Shown here in pieces: positions 48,728-58,884 of a stretch of DNA of 64,000 nt (positions are counted from its first letter, which is position 1; each line of letters begins with the position of its first letter). The stretch is from contig NC_134145.1 in the NCBI RefSeq assembly GCF_033958435.1, forward strand, positions 36,855,501 through 36,919,500. The letters run 5' to 3'. The notes beneath the pieces are model-generated. The model saw only the letters and a list, made by a program, of their open reading frames with translations, was not told the DNA's origin and did no database searches. The stretch is from Carettochelys insculpta (Eukaryota; Chordata; Testudines; Carettochelyidae). A program made the translations under genes and the position numbers.

Positions 48728-49892
48728 GTGAAGCACAGCCGCTGTCCCACTCATCAGGAATGTGCTGTACCCATCCCCTCTGCACCAACACTTCTGGTGC
48801 TGTGACAGTTTGACCCTATATATGACGGCAAATGAGAGAGGCTTCTTGGTGCTTCCTAGTTCTGCATACGTACAAGAATGGGAAACATTTTGCTCTTAAT
48901 GGTATCACAATACAGATTTTAAACTCTGTATAGCTTTAATTTGGATTCTTTAAAGTAATTTTAGGTGGATGGCACTACATAGATTTTTTTTTTCAAAGAA
49001 GTACTCAAAGACAAGCCTGCTAACACTGAATGCCACACTTGTAAGTCTCACTAGACCCTCACAAAACCAATAGGGCCACACATTCAGTGCTTCTATGATT
49101 AACCCTAACAGCATGAGTAGTTGTTCCAAAAATTTAACAAGCCTGAGTTCATTAGAAAAATGTAATCATTAAGTGCAATAAAAAACAAACATTTAAGGCC
49201 CCAGCAACTGAACCAAACAGGTCTAGAAGTTTTTGTCTTAAGTGTTTGAAATTGTAATATTGTAATGTTATTGAATTTATGATGGAAAACTATCGATGTT
49301 TTTGAAGCCCCCCGCCACCATCCTGAAACTATTTACTATAACAAGTTTTTTTTCCTCTGTTGAATGAATAAACCTCATAATTGTCTCAAGAAAGGTGACT
49401 TCTTTCAGATACCCAGTGCAATGAAGTGGTTTTCTTTAACAATAAAGAACACAAAATTGCTACCTTATGAGTGTGTGTCATGTGTATGCAGGTTGTGCTG
49501 GGCCTTATTTATCACAGAGATAAAGCAGAATTTAGTTTGTCTAACAAAAGCTTCATTTAAAAGCCCCGGCCTGTTTTCGCCATTTTGGCCCACAACCAGC
49601 CACTAACCCACACGGTGACCCTTAATTGCTCACTGACTTTAATGGGACTCCTTGCAGTCAAACCAGGCCACTCAGGTACTTCTCTTCTTCTCCTGCATGC
49701 TGATTCCCAGGCTGCATGTGCAGTATCTGCTCTCTGGAAATCTTGTAGTTGAAACAAAATACAAGGTCAAAGACCCCTTATTGAAGAACCAGGCCCTTTA
49801 TATTTAAACCAAAGGTCTGTTCGCACAAGCACATCTGCTGATGACAGCTGACACAAAATCAGAGAAGTCAAGAGTTAGTCTTGCAGGCATAG

Positions 49893-50176
49893 AAATCCCC
49901 TTATTCCTATCATACAAACCTCAGTCTGTTAGGCCTTGATATGCTAAATCTGCCTATCAGCTGATAGGAATAAGGGGATTTGGATGTTTGCGGAGTCCTT
50001 TCGAAAAAGGTCCCATGTAGCTGAGCCGTGCATGATCGAAACACAGCACTTTCGAAGTGCTGTGGCTGGCAGCCTGCTAATGAGGGGCTGAATATTCATT
50101 TCACTGCCTCATTAGCATTCTCCAATTTGGCCATTAGCATGGCCCTTTCAAAATTTTGGCCAAGTGTCGACACAGC
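49893..50176. mobile_element. Degraded Harbinger-type MITE
   Basis: The right end is the complement of GCTGTGTCGACACTTGGCC, and the interior holds CTTTCGAA, GCTAATGAGG and GAATATTCATT words typical of the family. A perfect 20-bp inverted repeat lies at 49893-49912 and 49962-49981. The left terminus is not clear. Confidence 0.5.
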
Positions 50177-50429
50177 ATAAGAGTGTCATGACTCCACCTC
50201 TGTTCATCTAGTTTGGGAACAGTTTCAAACTCTCAGGAGAACATGTGAGAGGGGCAAACATAGTATTTATCTTTGAAAAGGTGGAAAACAGAGGACTCAG
50301 GGAATAAAGATCAGTCAGTTTAGCTTGGCTATTTGGAAAGATATTAAATAGTCAATTTGTAAGCAACTAGAGCATAACCATATTCTAGGTAATAACTAAC
50401 ATGTATTTGTCAAGAAGTCATGCTAAAAT

Positions 50430-51420
50430 ATCTTGTTTTCCTAGTGGATACAGGAGAAGCAGTAAAAGTGACATTCCTTAATTTTAGGAAGACTTTTGAC
50501 AGTCCCACATGACATTTTCATAAGCAAACTAGGGAAATGTGATCTGGATGGAATTATTATCCATAACAACAACTGGCTTAAAGACTGCCCTCTAACAGTA
50601 GTTATTAGCTCACTGATAAACCAAGAGGATACCTATATTGGGTTTCTACAAGGATCTCCCAATGGTCTGGTTCTATTTAATATTGTCATTAATTATTTGA
50701 ATGATGAAATGGAAAGCATACCTACTAATTTTTCAGATGGCACCAACCTATGGCATTTGCAGGCACTTTGGAGGACAGAATTACAATTCAAAACAACTGG
50801 GACAAATTAGAGAATTCATCTGATTTCAACAGAGACAAGTCCAAAGTACTACACTGGGAAGAAAAAAAAAATCAAATACAAAATTACCAAACTAGAAAAA
50901 ATGGCTAGTCAGTAATACTGCCGAAAAGAATCTAGGGGATATAGTGGGATCACAACTTAAAAATGAATCAACTGATTAAAAAAGGTGTGTTGGGGTGTAT
51001 TTAGAGAAGTAAATTTACAGGAGACACTGGAGGTAATATCCTGCTCTGCTCTGGTAAGATCTCAGATGGAGTACAGTGTTCAGTTCCTGGCACCATAATA
51101 AAGGAAGAAGGTTCACGAACTGGAAAGAGTCCAAAAGAGAGCAAGAAAAATGACTTAGAAATGGTTTACAAAACTGCACCTATGAGGAAAGGTTAAAAGA
51201 GTGGATATGAGGGGGATCTAACAGAAGTCTTCAAATAGACCACAGACTCTTATAAGGCAGACTGTAAACAGTTCTTCATATACAGTGGCAACAGGAATGG
51301 AAGTTAACAGGCTTAATATGCAGGGAGGCAGATTTATGCAAGATATTAGAAAAAAAATACCTTGCTAACTATAAGAATAGTTAAGCTCTATATAGTCCTC
51401 CACGGCCCTTCTGTGCTTAA
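50430..51420 (+). mobile_element. CR1-type LINE fragment
   Basis: Plus-strand text shows the CR1 reverse-transcriptase middle (LNFRKTFDS, then FLQGSPNGLVLFNIVINYLND). At 51040-51200 it shows the conserved 3' half of the RT domain region (GATGGAGTACAGTGTTCAG, then AGAGTCCAAAAGAGAGCA). It is interrupted by stops and lacks the endonuclease part. The 3' limit is approximate. Confidence 0.7.
50496..50810 (+). pseudogene. CR1 reverse-transcriptase fragment
   Basis: A 104-codon open frame covers part of the RT palm: FISKLGKCDLDGIIIHNNNWLKD, then the motif-B-like QGSPNGLVLFN (usually QGSVLGPVLFN) and the degenerate SDGTNL where FADDTKL is expected. The catalytic aspartates are therefore lost. Confidence 0.65.
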
Positions 51421-52509
51421 TGCCTACCCTGCAGTCTCACTTCTAATGTCTTCAGCTTGGTTCTTAAATTAAATTATAGGAACAACTGCACGGAACTGCT
51501 GTAAATGCTGACTATCTAATTCTTCATCTCTTTCCAAAACATAAAGGGTTAGGACACTGCTGGAGCTCAGAAGACATTAGTGTACAGCAGTTATTCCATA
51601 TGTTCTGTGGGCGAACACCTGCCGCAAAAATACTCCCAAAACCTCAGAGTTGGCATAATACGATAATTGCACTCAACTTGTAGGTTGAAAGGTCAGTACC
51701 TTCAGCATACTCAGGTTGCGGCTTCCATTTTAAATGAAAGGTATTGTTACTGCTGCTGGAGCCCTACTTTATCAAATGCTGGGACAGTAAAACCAGATGT
51801 CTACTGCTCTCAATCATTTAAACTATACAGAACACCTTAGAAAAGTGACTTCTAATGCCCACAGCGAGCAGAAACCCCCTTATGATAGGAAAAAATTTGT
51901 TTATACCTCAAAGCCTAAAAGGATAACTTATGAAACTGAAAACACTGGCAGAGGGCATGGACTGCAGAAGAGATGAAGTATATCTTTTATGTTTATATTT
52001 ATAATAAGCACCATATTTCAGATGTCAGAGGAGGAACATTAAAGATGAAAATACATTGTTTTTCATACCCTATTTGACCTCACTGTGGCTGAACCTGTAA
52101 AGTCAGAACATGAGGAGAAGAACAGCTGTAAATCTGCTTGAAGGAAATAAGAACCAGGAATTATAAATCTAACAGGATCATAAACAAAGCTTTCATAAAC
52201 AGGATTCTCCCTAAATACCCAAACATACAGCATTCTATGATCACCAGGAAGTCATTCTGCTAATGAGACTGTCAACCTCACAGCTGCATCTATACTAGCA
52301 AGTACATTCGGAAAACCTGGTCCTCTTTCGAAAGAGTGTGCAGAGCATCTACACACAAAATGCTCCCTTTCAAAAGGAAGTGGGAGGAACATGGTGCATC
52401 TTTCAAAAGCACTCCTATGGTTCCTTATTAGGATGAGTGCCCCCTTTCAAAAGACCCTTGTGAAAGAAAACGTGTGTAGACGCTTCATAGGCTGCTCTTT
52501 TGAAAGAGG

Positions 52510-52675
52510 TAGCCATGTAAGTCTGTATCTTCGAGAACAACAAGAAGTCCTGTGGCACCTTATAGACTCACCAATATTTTGGAGCATAAGTTTTCATGGG
52601 TAAAGACCTTACCCATGAAAGCTTATTCTCCAAAATATCGGTGAGTCTACAAGGTGCCACAGGACTTCTTGTTTT
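52510..52675. mobile_element. Small PLE-tail palindrome, 13-bp TSD, nested
   Basis: The left arm contains AACAAGAAGTCCTGTGGCAC and the right arm its complement. The arms are about 65 bp each and meet near 52608. The arm sequence is the PLE tail family also seen at 48608-48727. CTTTTGAAAGAGG flanks both sides (52497-52509 and 52676-52688), a 13-bp duplication of host Harbinger sequence. Outside the palindrome the left side has an extra about 40 bases of tail. Confidence 0.75.
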
Positions 52676-52719
52676 CTTTTGAAAGAGGAGTCCCTTTTGC
52701 CTGGGATCCCCCTCCCTGT

Positions 52720-53188
52720 GGCAGGTGCATGACCCAAGCATGCCTTACCTCAATGAGGACAGCCCCGATAGTGACCTTGCCCACATCGAACAGTTGCCCC
52801 ATGGACTGGTAGCTATCTGGGGTGCCCAGGTTCCAGAAGGCAATGGCCACCCTCTTTCTGAGGGGAGGGCGAGCCAGTGGCAGAGCTCCTGGAAGGTCTG
52901 CTTGCTCATCCTTAAGTTCTGGACCCATTTGGCATTCTCCCAGTTCCCCATCACCAGCTGATCCCAACAGTCAGAGCTGCTGGGGTGGCTTCAGAGGTGC
53001 TGGAGCACTTGGAGGTGGTGCTTGTGGGATCCCAGATGGAGAGGCTCTAGGGCTCCGGAGGGGGCGCTCACTCCCAGGACAAGGTCGAGGGCAGCCCCGA
53101 CCACATTGATCAGGTGGCCAACCACAGCACCCAGGAAGGCCAGCTCTACTGCCAGGAGTTGCTGGTGTGGATCCATCTGGCTGTGCAA
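52720..53188 (-). pseudogene. PIF/Harbinger transposase N-terminal fragment
   Basis: From 53188 the frame has a proline/leucine-rich start (MDPHQQ), then a stop. It then shows the family signature: CWDQLVMGNWENAKWV, NLRMSKQTFQELCHWL, and after a frameshift near 52880 KRVAIAFWNLGTP and MGQLFDVGKVTIGAVL. These match the region upstream of the DDE nuclease domain in HARBI1-like transposases. The catalytic domain is absent because the element is shortened, so no activity is possible. Confidence 0.75.
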
Positions 53189-54787
53189 TGGCTGTGCGAT
53201 GGCTGTCAGATCCGTGCAAAGGCTGTGCTTTGCTTATGGTAGCTCTTCAGGCCTCACCATATACAGGTCATGGGATTTTGGGCAGGACCCTTTAAGGGGG
53301 CAGCTGGCTTCAGGGGCCAAAAGGGCTTGTCAGCCATGTGACGCCATCTGTGGCATTTCCTGCTCTGCTTTTTGTGAAAGATTGCATATGGCTGTGCAGA
53401 CACTCTCTTTCAAAAGGGAGGACTGAAGGGTCTATCCACTTTTTATGTGTAGACACACTCTTTGGAAATACAATCTTTTGGAGGACATCTTCTGGCAGGT
53501 TGTCTTTCAAAAGCGCGCTCTAGTGTAGACGTAGCTTATAGCTCTTCAGTAAGTCAACTCTGAGAGTTGTGCAATATCAGTAAAAGGGCATTCTTTGTAA
53601 ACAATTAGATTTTTCACCTAACCATTTTGTCCTTTTCCAACTCTTCAACCCACTCCGCAGCTCCCAATAGCTCCCAATGCAAGTGGCGAGCACTCTGCCC
53701 TAAGAAAGATACATATTTGAAACACTCGTGAGATAGAGAGCTAGATTACACACTTGTTTTATTTGTCTGAGTAGGCAAACAAGGGGGATTAAGTCCACTG
53801 CTCAACTGAGACCTATTCACATATTGGGTCTAAGTTTATGGTACAGTTCAGATCATCACCTCTGAATACTTCTTGTTATGGAAATTGGCAGAGCCTGATT
53901 CGACTCCCAGTCACTAGCCAGGTGCAGAAGGACCACTCCACTCTTTGAAGGACTGGAGCAACCTTCCTCTGAGGGCCCAATAGGAAGAACTTGAGCATCA
54001 GGAAGTGCATCTCTGATGCACAGTACCTTCCAGACAGCTTCTGAAAGGGTGTGTTCTACCCAGCATTGCTTGCCCAGTGCCCTGTCTAGTCTCCATCCTT
54101 AAAGGCTGTTTGAACTAGATGATAAAAAGAAAGTTTTGCACTCCCCCTCAACCCTTAGAAAAAATACATGGGAAAAAAATAAACTCCTATACAGCAGTGA
54201 GACACAACAGGGTTTGCATATGGATAAAAGAGCATATGTTGGCCAAATGATTTAGCACAAGGCTGAGAAACGCTTACCCCACTGTTGAACCTAAAGGTGT
54301 GTTCCAGATCTGGCCTCTTTGTCATGAAACTGAGTGAGGAGCATTAATACAGTTTCTGCTTCACCTTGTAAAAAATACTCCCAGAGTAATTTAAAGTGAT
54401 TCATTCAGTTCTACAGCACTGCTGAACATTGTGGTTGAGCTTTGAGAAGCTGTTTCTTTCAATCACAGCTCCCCCAAACAAAGGCTAAACAACTCAAATA
54501 AAGCCCAAAGGATGAAGTTCACCTCAATGCAGCTCTTTAGTGTACTGCCATTTTGGAGGTGCAGGTCAGCCTCTTGGAGGTGGGAGATATGAACCATCCT
54601 GTGCTTTATGGAAAAATGGCTCCATGACAGCTCCAAACAGATCAATGTGATAGAAATAAAGTAGGGACAGGCCAAGGAAGGGACACTGGATCTGTGCTTG
54701 TGTTACACCAACTGGTGGAACCAAACCTCTGAATTCTGGTGCTAGAGCATTACAGCTTGAGCTAAAAAAAGCCAACTGGCTCTCAGC

Positions 54788-55124
54788 TAGAGATGTAAAA
54801 TCCCCTTTAATTGGTTAACTATTGGGAACCAGGGCTGCACTGGTGAAGGTGCACCAGCTTCCATCTGTAGCACGCCATCAGCAGGGATGTTCCAGCTGAG
54901 TGGAGCAGCCCCAGTCCCTGGTGCACTATGGGCAGGTACTGCTGCAGCCCACCTGGGCTGCAGTGTCCTCCCCAGCCACGTCCCCCATGGCCTGCCACTG
55001 GCCCCCAGCCACCGCAAGCAGGGACTGCTCTAGGCAGGCTGGAGCACCCCTTCTTGTGGCAGGCAGGGGAGCTGCTCCACCCCTACTGGATAACCAGTTA
55101 ACTGTCTGAACATTGACATCACTA
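54788..55124. mobile_element. hAT-type element, 337 bp, perfect 8-bp TSD
   Basis: The element starts TAGAGATGTAAAATC and ends in the complement of TAGTGATGTCAATG. CTCTCAGC flanks both sides exactly (54780-54787 and 55125-55132). The interior is GC-rich while the ends hold GGTTAACTATT and TAACCAGTTAACTG. No transposase was seen. Confidence 0.8.
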
Positions 55125-55388
55125 CTCTCAGCTAAGGCTGTAGAGGAGTCTCACTCTTTCTCTCTGTAAGTGGTCTAAGTGCCACTACATAGGCCAGTGA
55201 ACCACCTCAGTATGTGTGTGGGTGGTACTTGCACAGCAAGGAGATAGTGTGGAAAGAATCAAGCTACTGCTCCAGCCCATAGCCTGAAACACCCTCTCTG
55301 GAATGCTAAAACAAGCCTAGGTTTAAGGGAAGTGAAACACACATCTCCACTCACACACCCTGCTCCCCTGCTCAATTCCACACATTTA

Positions 55389-55652
55389 GGCCCTGTCACA
55401 GCTACGCAGCGGTTAGCAACGCAGCCATGTCTCTAAAATGTGGGCAGTGTAGCCGCTGTTTGTCAGCTCTTTTGCTGACTCCCCCCATCACACACACACA
55501 CATACAATGAGCAGCAAGAAAGCGCTGCTGGCAGCAACACGCTGATCTCACTGGCAGTTGCCACAGAAGAACTTTTTTCTATGAGAGAGGAAGGGTTTAG
55601 CACCTCTGAATGACAAAAGATTTGTCATTCAACTGCCAGTGTAAACATAGCC
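55389..55652. mobile_element. Harbinger-type MITE, degraded
   Basis: The right end is the complement of GGCTATGTTTACACTGGCAG and the left end GGCCCTGTCACAGCTACG is more diverged. Flanks are TTA and TGA, so the target duplication is not exact. Confidence 0.5.
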
Positions 55653-56199
55653 TGAGCATAGCTTTGTTCAGGGAAAGGGGAATTTCACTCTCATTGAAAC
55701 AAACAATATTTTTTTCCAATTTTTAATTACTTGCTTTCTTAAAATAAATTGAGAATAAACAACTGCATTAATGAAACAGTAGGAGTTAAATTACATGAAG
55801 TCAGGACAATTGGAGTTAGGATTCTTATAATCTCTTCTCTTGCATGCATACACTGCATTAGGAAATCTCATTACCTGAATTCCCAATTTATCCACAGTAA
55901 AGCCCTGTAGACATCGAAAGTTAAAGCAAAAGGTGTCCTATAAATATAAATAAGCACAAGACTAAATATGTTAGCACAGTCTTTCTGGAAGAGCCAGCCT
56001 ATCACTTGAATTATATAGAATTTCTCAGGATATTATTTTTGTCAAGAAATAACATCACATTAATGAGCCTGATTGTTCCTTCTTACTTGCAACAATTTAA
56101 CACCAGCATAACTTCTTTGACTTCAGTGAATTGCAATTGACATGAGTTTTAGAAGACGTTCAAGCCTGATCTGTCACATCTCATACAACAGACATAGGG

Positions 56200-57128
56200 A
56201 AAGCCGTGCTAGTCTATATACTGTCAAAACAAAAAAGAAGTAAAGTAGCACTTTACTAAAGACTGACAAAATAATTTATTAGGTGAGCTTTTGTGGGACA
56301 GACCCACTTCTTCAGACGATAGCCATACCAGAACAGACTCAATATTTAAGCTATAGAGAATCAAAAATAGTAATCAAGGTTGACAAATCAGAAAAAATAT
56401 TATCAAAGTGAGCAAATCAGCGAGTAGAGTGGTGGGGAGGGGGGAGAGGTCAAGAATTAGATTAAGCCAAGTATGCAAAAGACCCCCTATAATGACCCAG
56501 AAAATTCGCATCCCGGTTCAAACCACGTGTTAATGTGTCGACTTTGAATATAAAAAGAGAGTTCATCAGCCTCTCTTTCCGAAGTAGTGTGAAAATTCCT
56601 CTTCAGTAAGATGCAAACTCTTAAGTCATTAAACTCCATTAAAATGTTGGCTGACCGGTTTGTGGATCAGGAGTTCTTTTATGTCTGTTTTGTGCCCATT
56701 AACTCTTTGTCTAAGAGAGTTTGACAGACATAAGAACACTCCTGATCCATAAACCAGTCAGACAACATTTTAATGGAGCAGGCCATTCTGTTAATGATTT
56801 AAGAGTCTGCGTCTTACTGAAGAGGAATTTTCACACTACTTCGGAAAGAGAGGCTGCTGAACTCTCTTTTTATATTCAAATTCGACACATTAACACGTGG
56901 TTTGAACCGGGATGCGAATTTTCTGGGTCATTATAGGGGATCTTTTGCATACTTGGCTTAAGCTAATTCTTGACTCCCCCCTTGATTACTATTTTTGGTT
57001 CTCTGTGTCTTACATATTGAGTCTGTTCTGGTATGACTATGGTCTGAAGAAGTGGGTCTGTCCCACGAAAGCTCACTAATAAATTATTTGGTTAGCTTTG
57101 AAGTGCTACTTTACTGTTTTTTTGTTTT
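56200..57128. mobile_element. Penelope-like palindrome, 13-bp TSD
   Basis: Two copies of a PLE 3' region lie head to head. The left arm (about 56200-56690) is inverted and the right arm (about 56716-57128) runs forward, meeting around TTTGTCTAAGAGAG. AACAGACATAGGG flanks both sides (56187-56199 and 57129-57141). The left arm carries the terminal AGCCGTGCTAGTCTATA string that the right arm lacks. The right arm encodes the end of the PLE protein. Confidence 0.8.
56721..56936 (+). pseudogene. PLE protein C-terminus (GIY-YIG endonuclease region)
   Basis: The open frame reads KPVRQHFNGAGHSVNDLRV, then NFHTTSEREAAEL and a degenerate end (INTWFEPGCEFSGS). The other PLE palindrome at 58 kb keeps FKFGTLTHGLNRDGNF at the equivalent position. 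An HF..GHS..DL.V string followed by ER..E and a closing GLNRD is what I expect at the C-terminal end of Penelope-like retroelement proteins, after reverse transcriptase and within or after the GIY-YIG nuclease. The inverted arm holds a second copy on the minus strand. The rest of the protein is missing. Confidence 0.6.
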
Positions 57129-57140
57129 AACAGACATAGG

Positions 57141-58128
57141 GTACATCTACATAGCAGCCATATTTCGAAACATACTATTCCAGGCAAGATATTCTGAAAT
57201 AGCTTATTTTGAAATTACACAGAGACACACAAAATGCATTTTGAAACAGCTCTTAGCTATTTCAAAATACAGTGTCTACACACATAGGCCATTTCTACAC
57301 AGGCCACTTTCTTCGAAAGTGTCATGGTAATACACAGACCAAAATATGCTAATGAGGTGCGGGTGCAAATTCCCCACATCTCATTAGCATACAGACACAT
57401 GATTTGGAGTCCAGAATACTGTTCTTCTGGACTCCAAAATGCCATTTAGAAGAGCGGCCCCCGGGGGGTCTTCTGGAAGGAAATCCTTCTTCTGGAGGCC
57501 CCTTCTTCCCAAAAATTTTCAGGAAGAAGGGGCCTCTGGAAGAAGGACTTCCTACCGGAAGCTCCCCCAGGGCCGTGCTTCTACACAGCGTTTTGCAGTC
57601 CAGAAGAACGGTCTTCTGGACTCCAGATCCTGTGATTGTATGCTAATGAGGTGCAGGGAATTTGCATCCATGCCTCATTAGCATATTTCGGGCTGTGTAT
57701 TACCATGCTACTTTCGAAGAAAGTGGCCTGTGCAGAAACGGCCACAGAGCCTGATTCAAAATAGAATTATTGGACCCACTATGGCTTATTTTGAAATAGG
57801 CTCTATTCCCTGTGGCTATGGGGGCCATTATGCTAATGAGGCACTGCATATTCATGTCAGCACCTCATTAGCATCTTCCAAACTGCATCATTAATATGCC
57901 CCTTCTGAAAGACCTGGGAAGTGTGGTCACAGCCTGTTTGAACAGCACCTATTTCAAAATAGCTATTTTAAAATAGGCATTATTCTGTGCAGAATGAGGT
58001 TTACCAATTTTGAAATAAGCCAATTGCTATTTTGAAATTATTTCAAAATAGCAGTTGCATTGTGTAGACATTAGGTTAGTTACTTCAAAATAACAGCTGT
58101 TATTTCGAAATAACTGTTCTGTGTACAC
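57141..58128. mobile_element. Nested Harbinger-type MITE complex
   Basis: The outer left end GGGTACATCTACATAGCAG and outer right end (complement of AGGTGTACACAGAACAG) form a loose inverted repeat. Inside, TATTTCGAAATA and TATTTTGAAAT words dominate. A second, better-preserved MITE lies within (57297-57743). Further GTGTCTACAC-type sequences near 57270 and 58065 suggest more than two layers, which I cannot fully resolve. Confidence 0.55.
57297..57743. mobile_element. Harbinger-type MITE nested in a MITE
   Basis: The ends are GGCCATTTCTACACAGGCC and the complement of GGCCGTTTCTGCACAGGCC, with long arms (ACTTTCTTCGAAAG, then ATATGCTAATGAGG and complements). Flanks are ATA and ACA, a near match. 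The arms extend almost to the centre, so the whole element is close to a palindrome, with the GGAGTCCAGAA segment also inverted. Confidence 0.7.
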
Positions 58129-58141
58129 CTATCCATAGTAT

Positions 58142-58871
58142 CAAAACAAAAAGCAGTCAAGTAGCACTTTAAAGACTAGCAAAATAATTTATTAGGTGAG
58201 CTTTCATGGGACAGACCCACTTCTTCAGACCATAGCCAGACCAGAACAGACTCAATATTTAAGACACAGAGAACCAAAAACAGTAAGCAAGGAGGACAAA
58301 TCAGAAAAAGATAATCAAGGTGAGCAAATCAGAGAGTGGAGGGGTGGGGGGGAAGATCAAGAATTAGATTGAGTCAAGTATGCAGACGAGCCCCTATAGT
58401 GACTCAGAAAGTTTCCATCACGATTTAAACCATGCGTTAATGTTCCAAATTTGAATATAAATGTCAGTTCGTCCACTTCTCTTTCTAAAACGGAGCGAGA
58501 AGTGGACGAACTGACATTTATATTCAAATTTGGAACATTAACGCATGGTTTAAATCGTGATGGAAACTTTCTGAGTCTCTATAGGGGCTCGTCTGCATAC
58601 TTGACTCAATCTAATTCTTGACCTTCCCCCCCACCCCTCCACTCTCTGATTTGCTCACCTTGATTATCTTTTTCTGATTTGTCCTCCTTGCTTACTGTTT
58701 TTGGTTCTCTGTGTCTTAAATATTGAGTCTGTTCTGGTCCGGCTATTGTCTGAAGAAGTGGGTCTGTCCCACGAAAGCTCACCTAATAAACTATTTTGCT
58801 AGTCTTTAAAGTGCTACTTGACTGCTTTTTGTTTTGATAGTGTACATACTAGCACGGCTTCCTCTCTGTTA
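58142..58871. mobile_element. Penelope-like near-perfect palindrome, 13-bp TSD
   Basis: The left arm 58142-58481 is the inverted copy of the right arm, which starts at about 58497; the loop is about 15 bases. By eye I count about six differences over 340 bp. The right arm extends about 39 bases further, to the true 3' end (GCACGGCTTCCTCTCTG). CTATCCATAGTAT flanks both sides (58129-58141 and 58872-58884). The right arm begins with the last PLE codons (FKFGTLTHGLNRDG) and a stop, then a 3' untranslated region with the conserved hairpin near 58752-58780. Confidence 0.85.
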
Positions 58872-58884
58872 CTATCCATAGTAT

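Larger units (their letters stand above)
52282..53536 (-). mobile_element. PIF/Harbinger transposon relic with transposase fragment
   Basis: The left end is AGCTGCATCTATACTAGC and the right end is the complement of AGCTACGTCTACACTAG. They are like the MITE ends in this window but one base shorter or mutated at the outermost G. It contains a minus-strand transposase fragment and a nested PLE palindrome (52510-52675). I could not find a matching 3-bp duplication. This copy links the GGCTATGTCTACAC end family to PIF/Harbinger. Confidence 0.75.

Noticed and set aside
53022..53426. 134-codon plus-strand frame
   Set aside because: It is antisense to the Harbinger transposase fragment.
56187..58884. 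Palindromes as assembly artefacts
   Set aside because: Matching 13-bp duplications outside each palindrome are hard to explain by a fold-back artefact, though long reads should confirm it.
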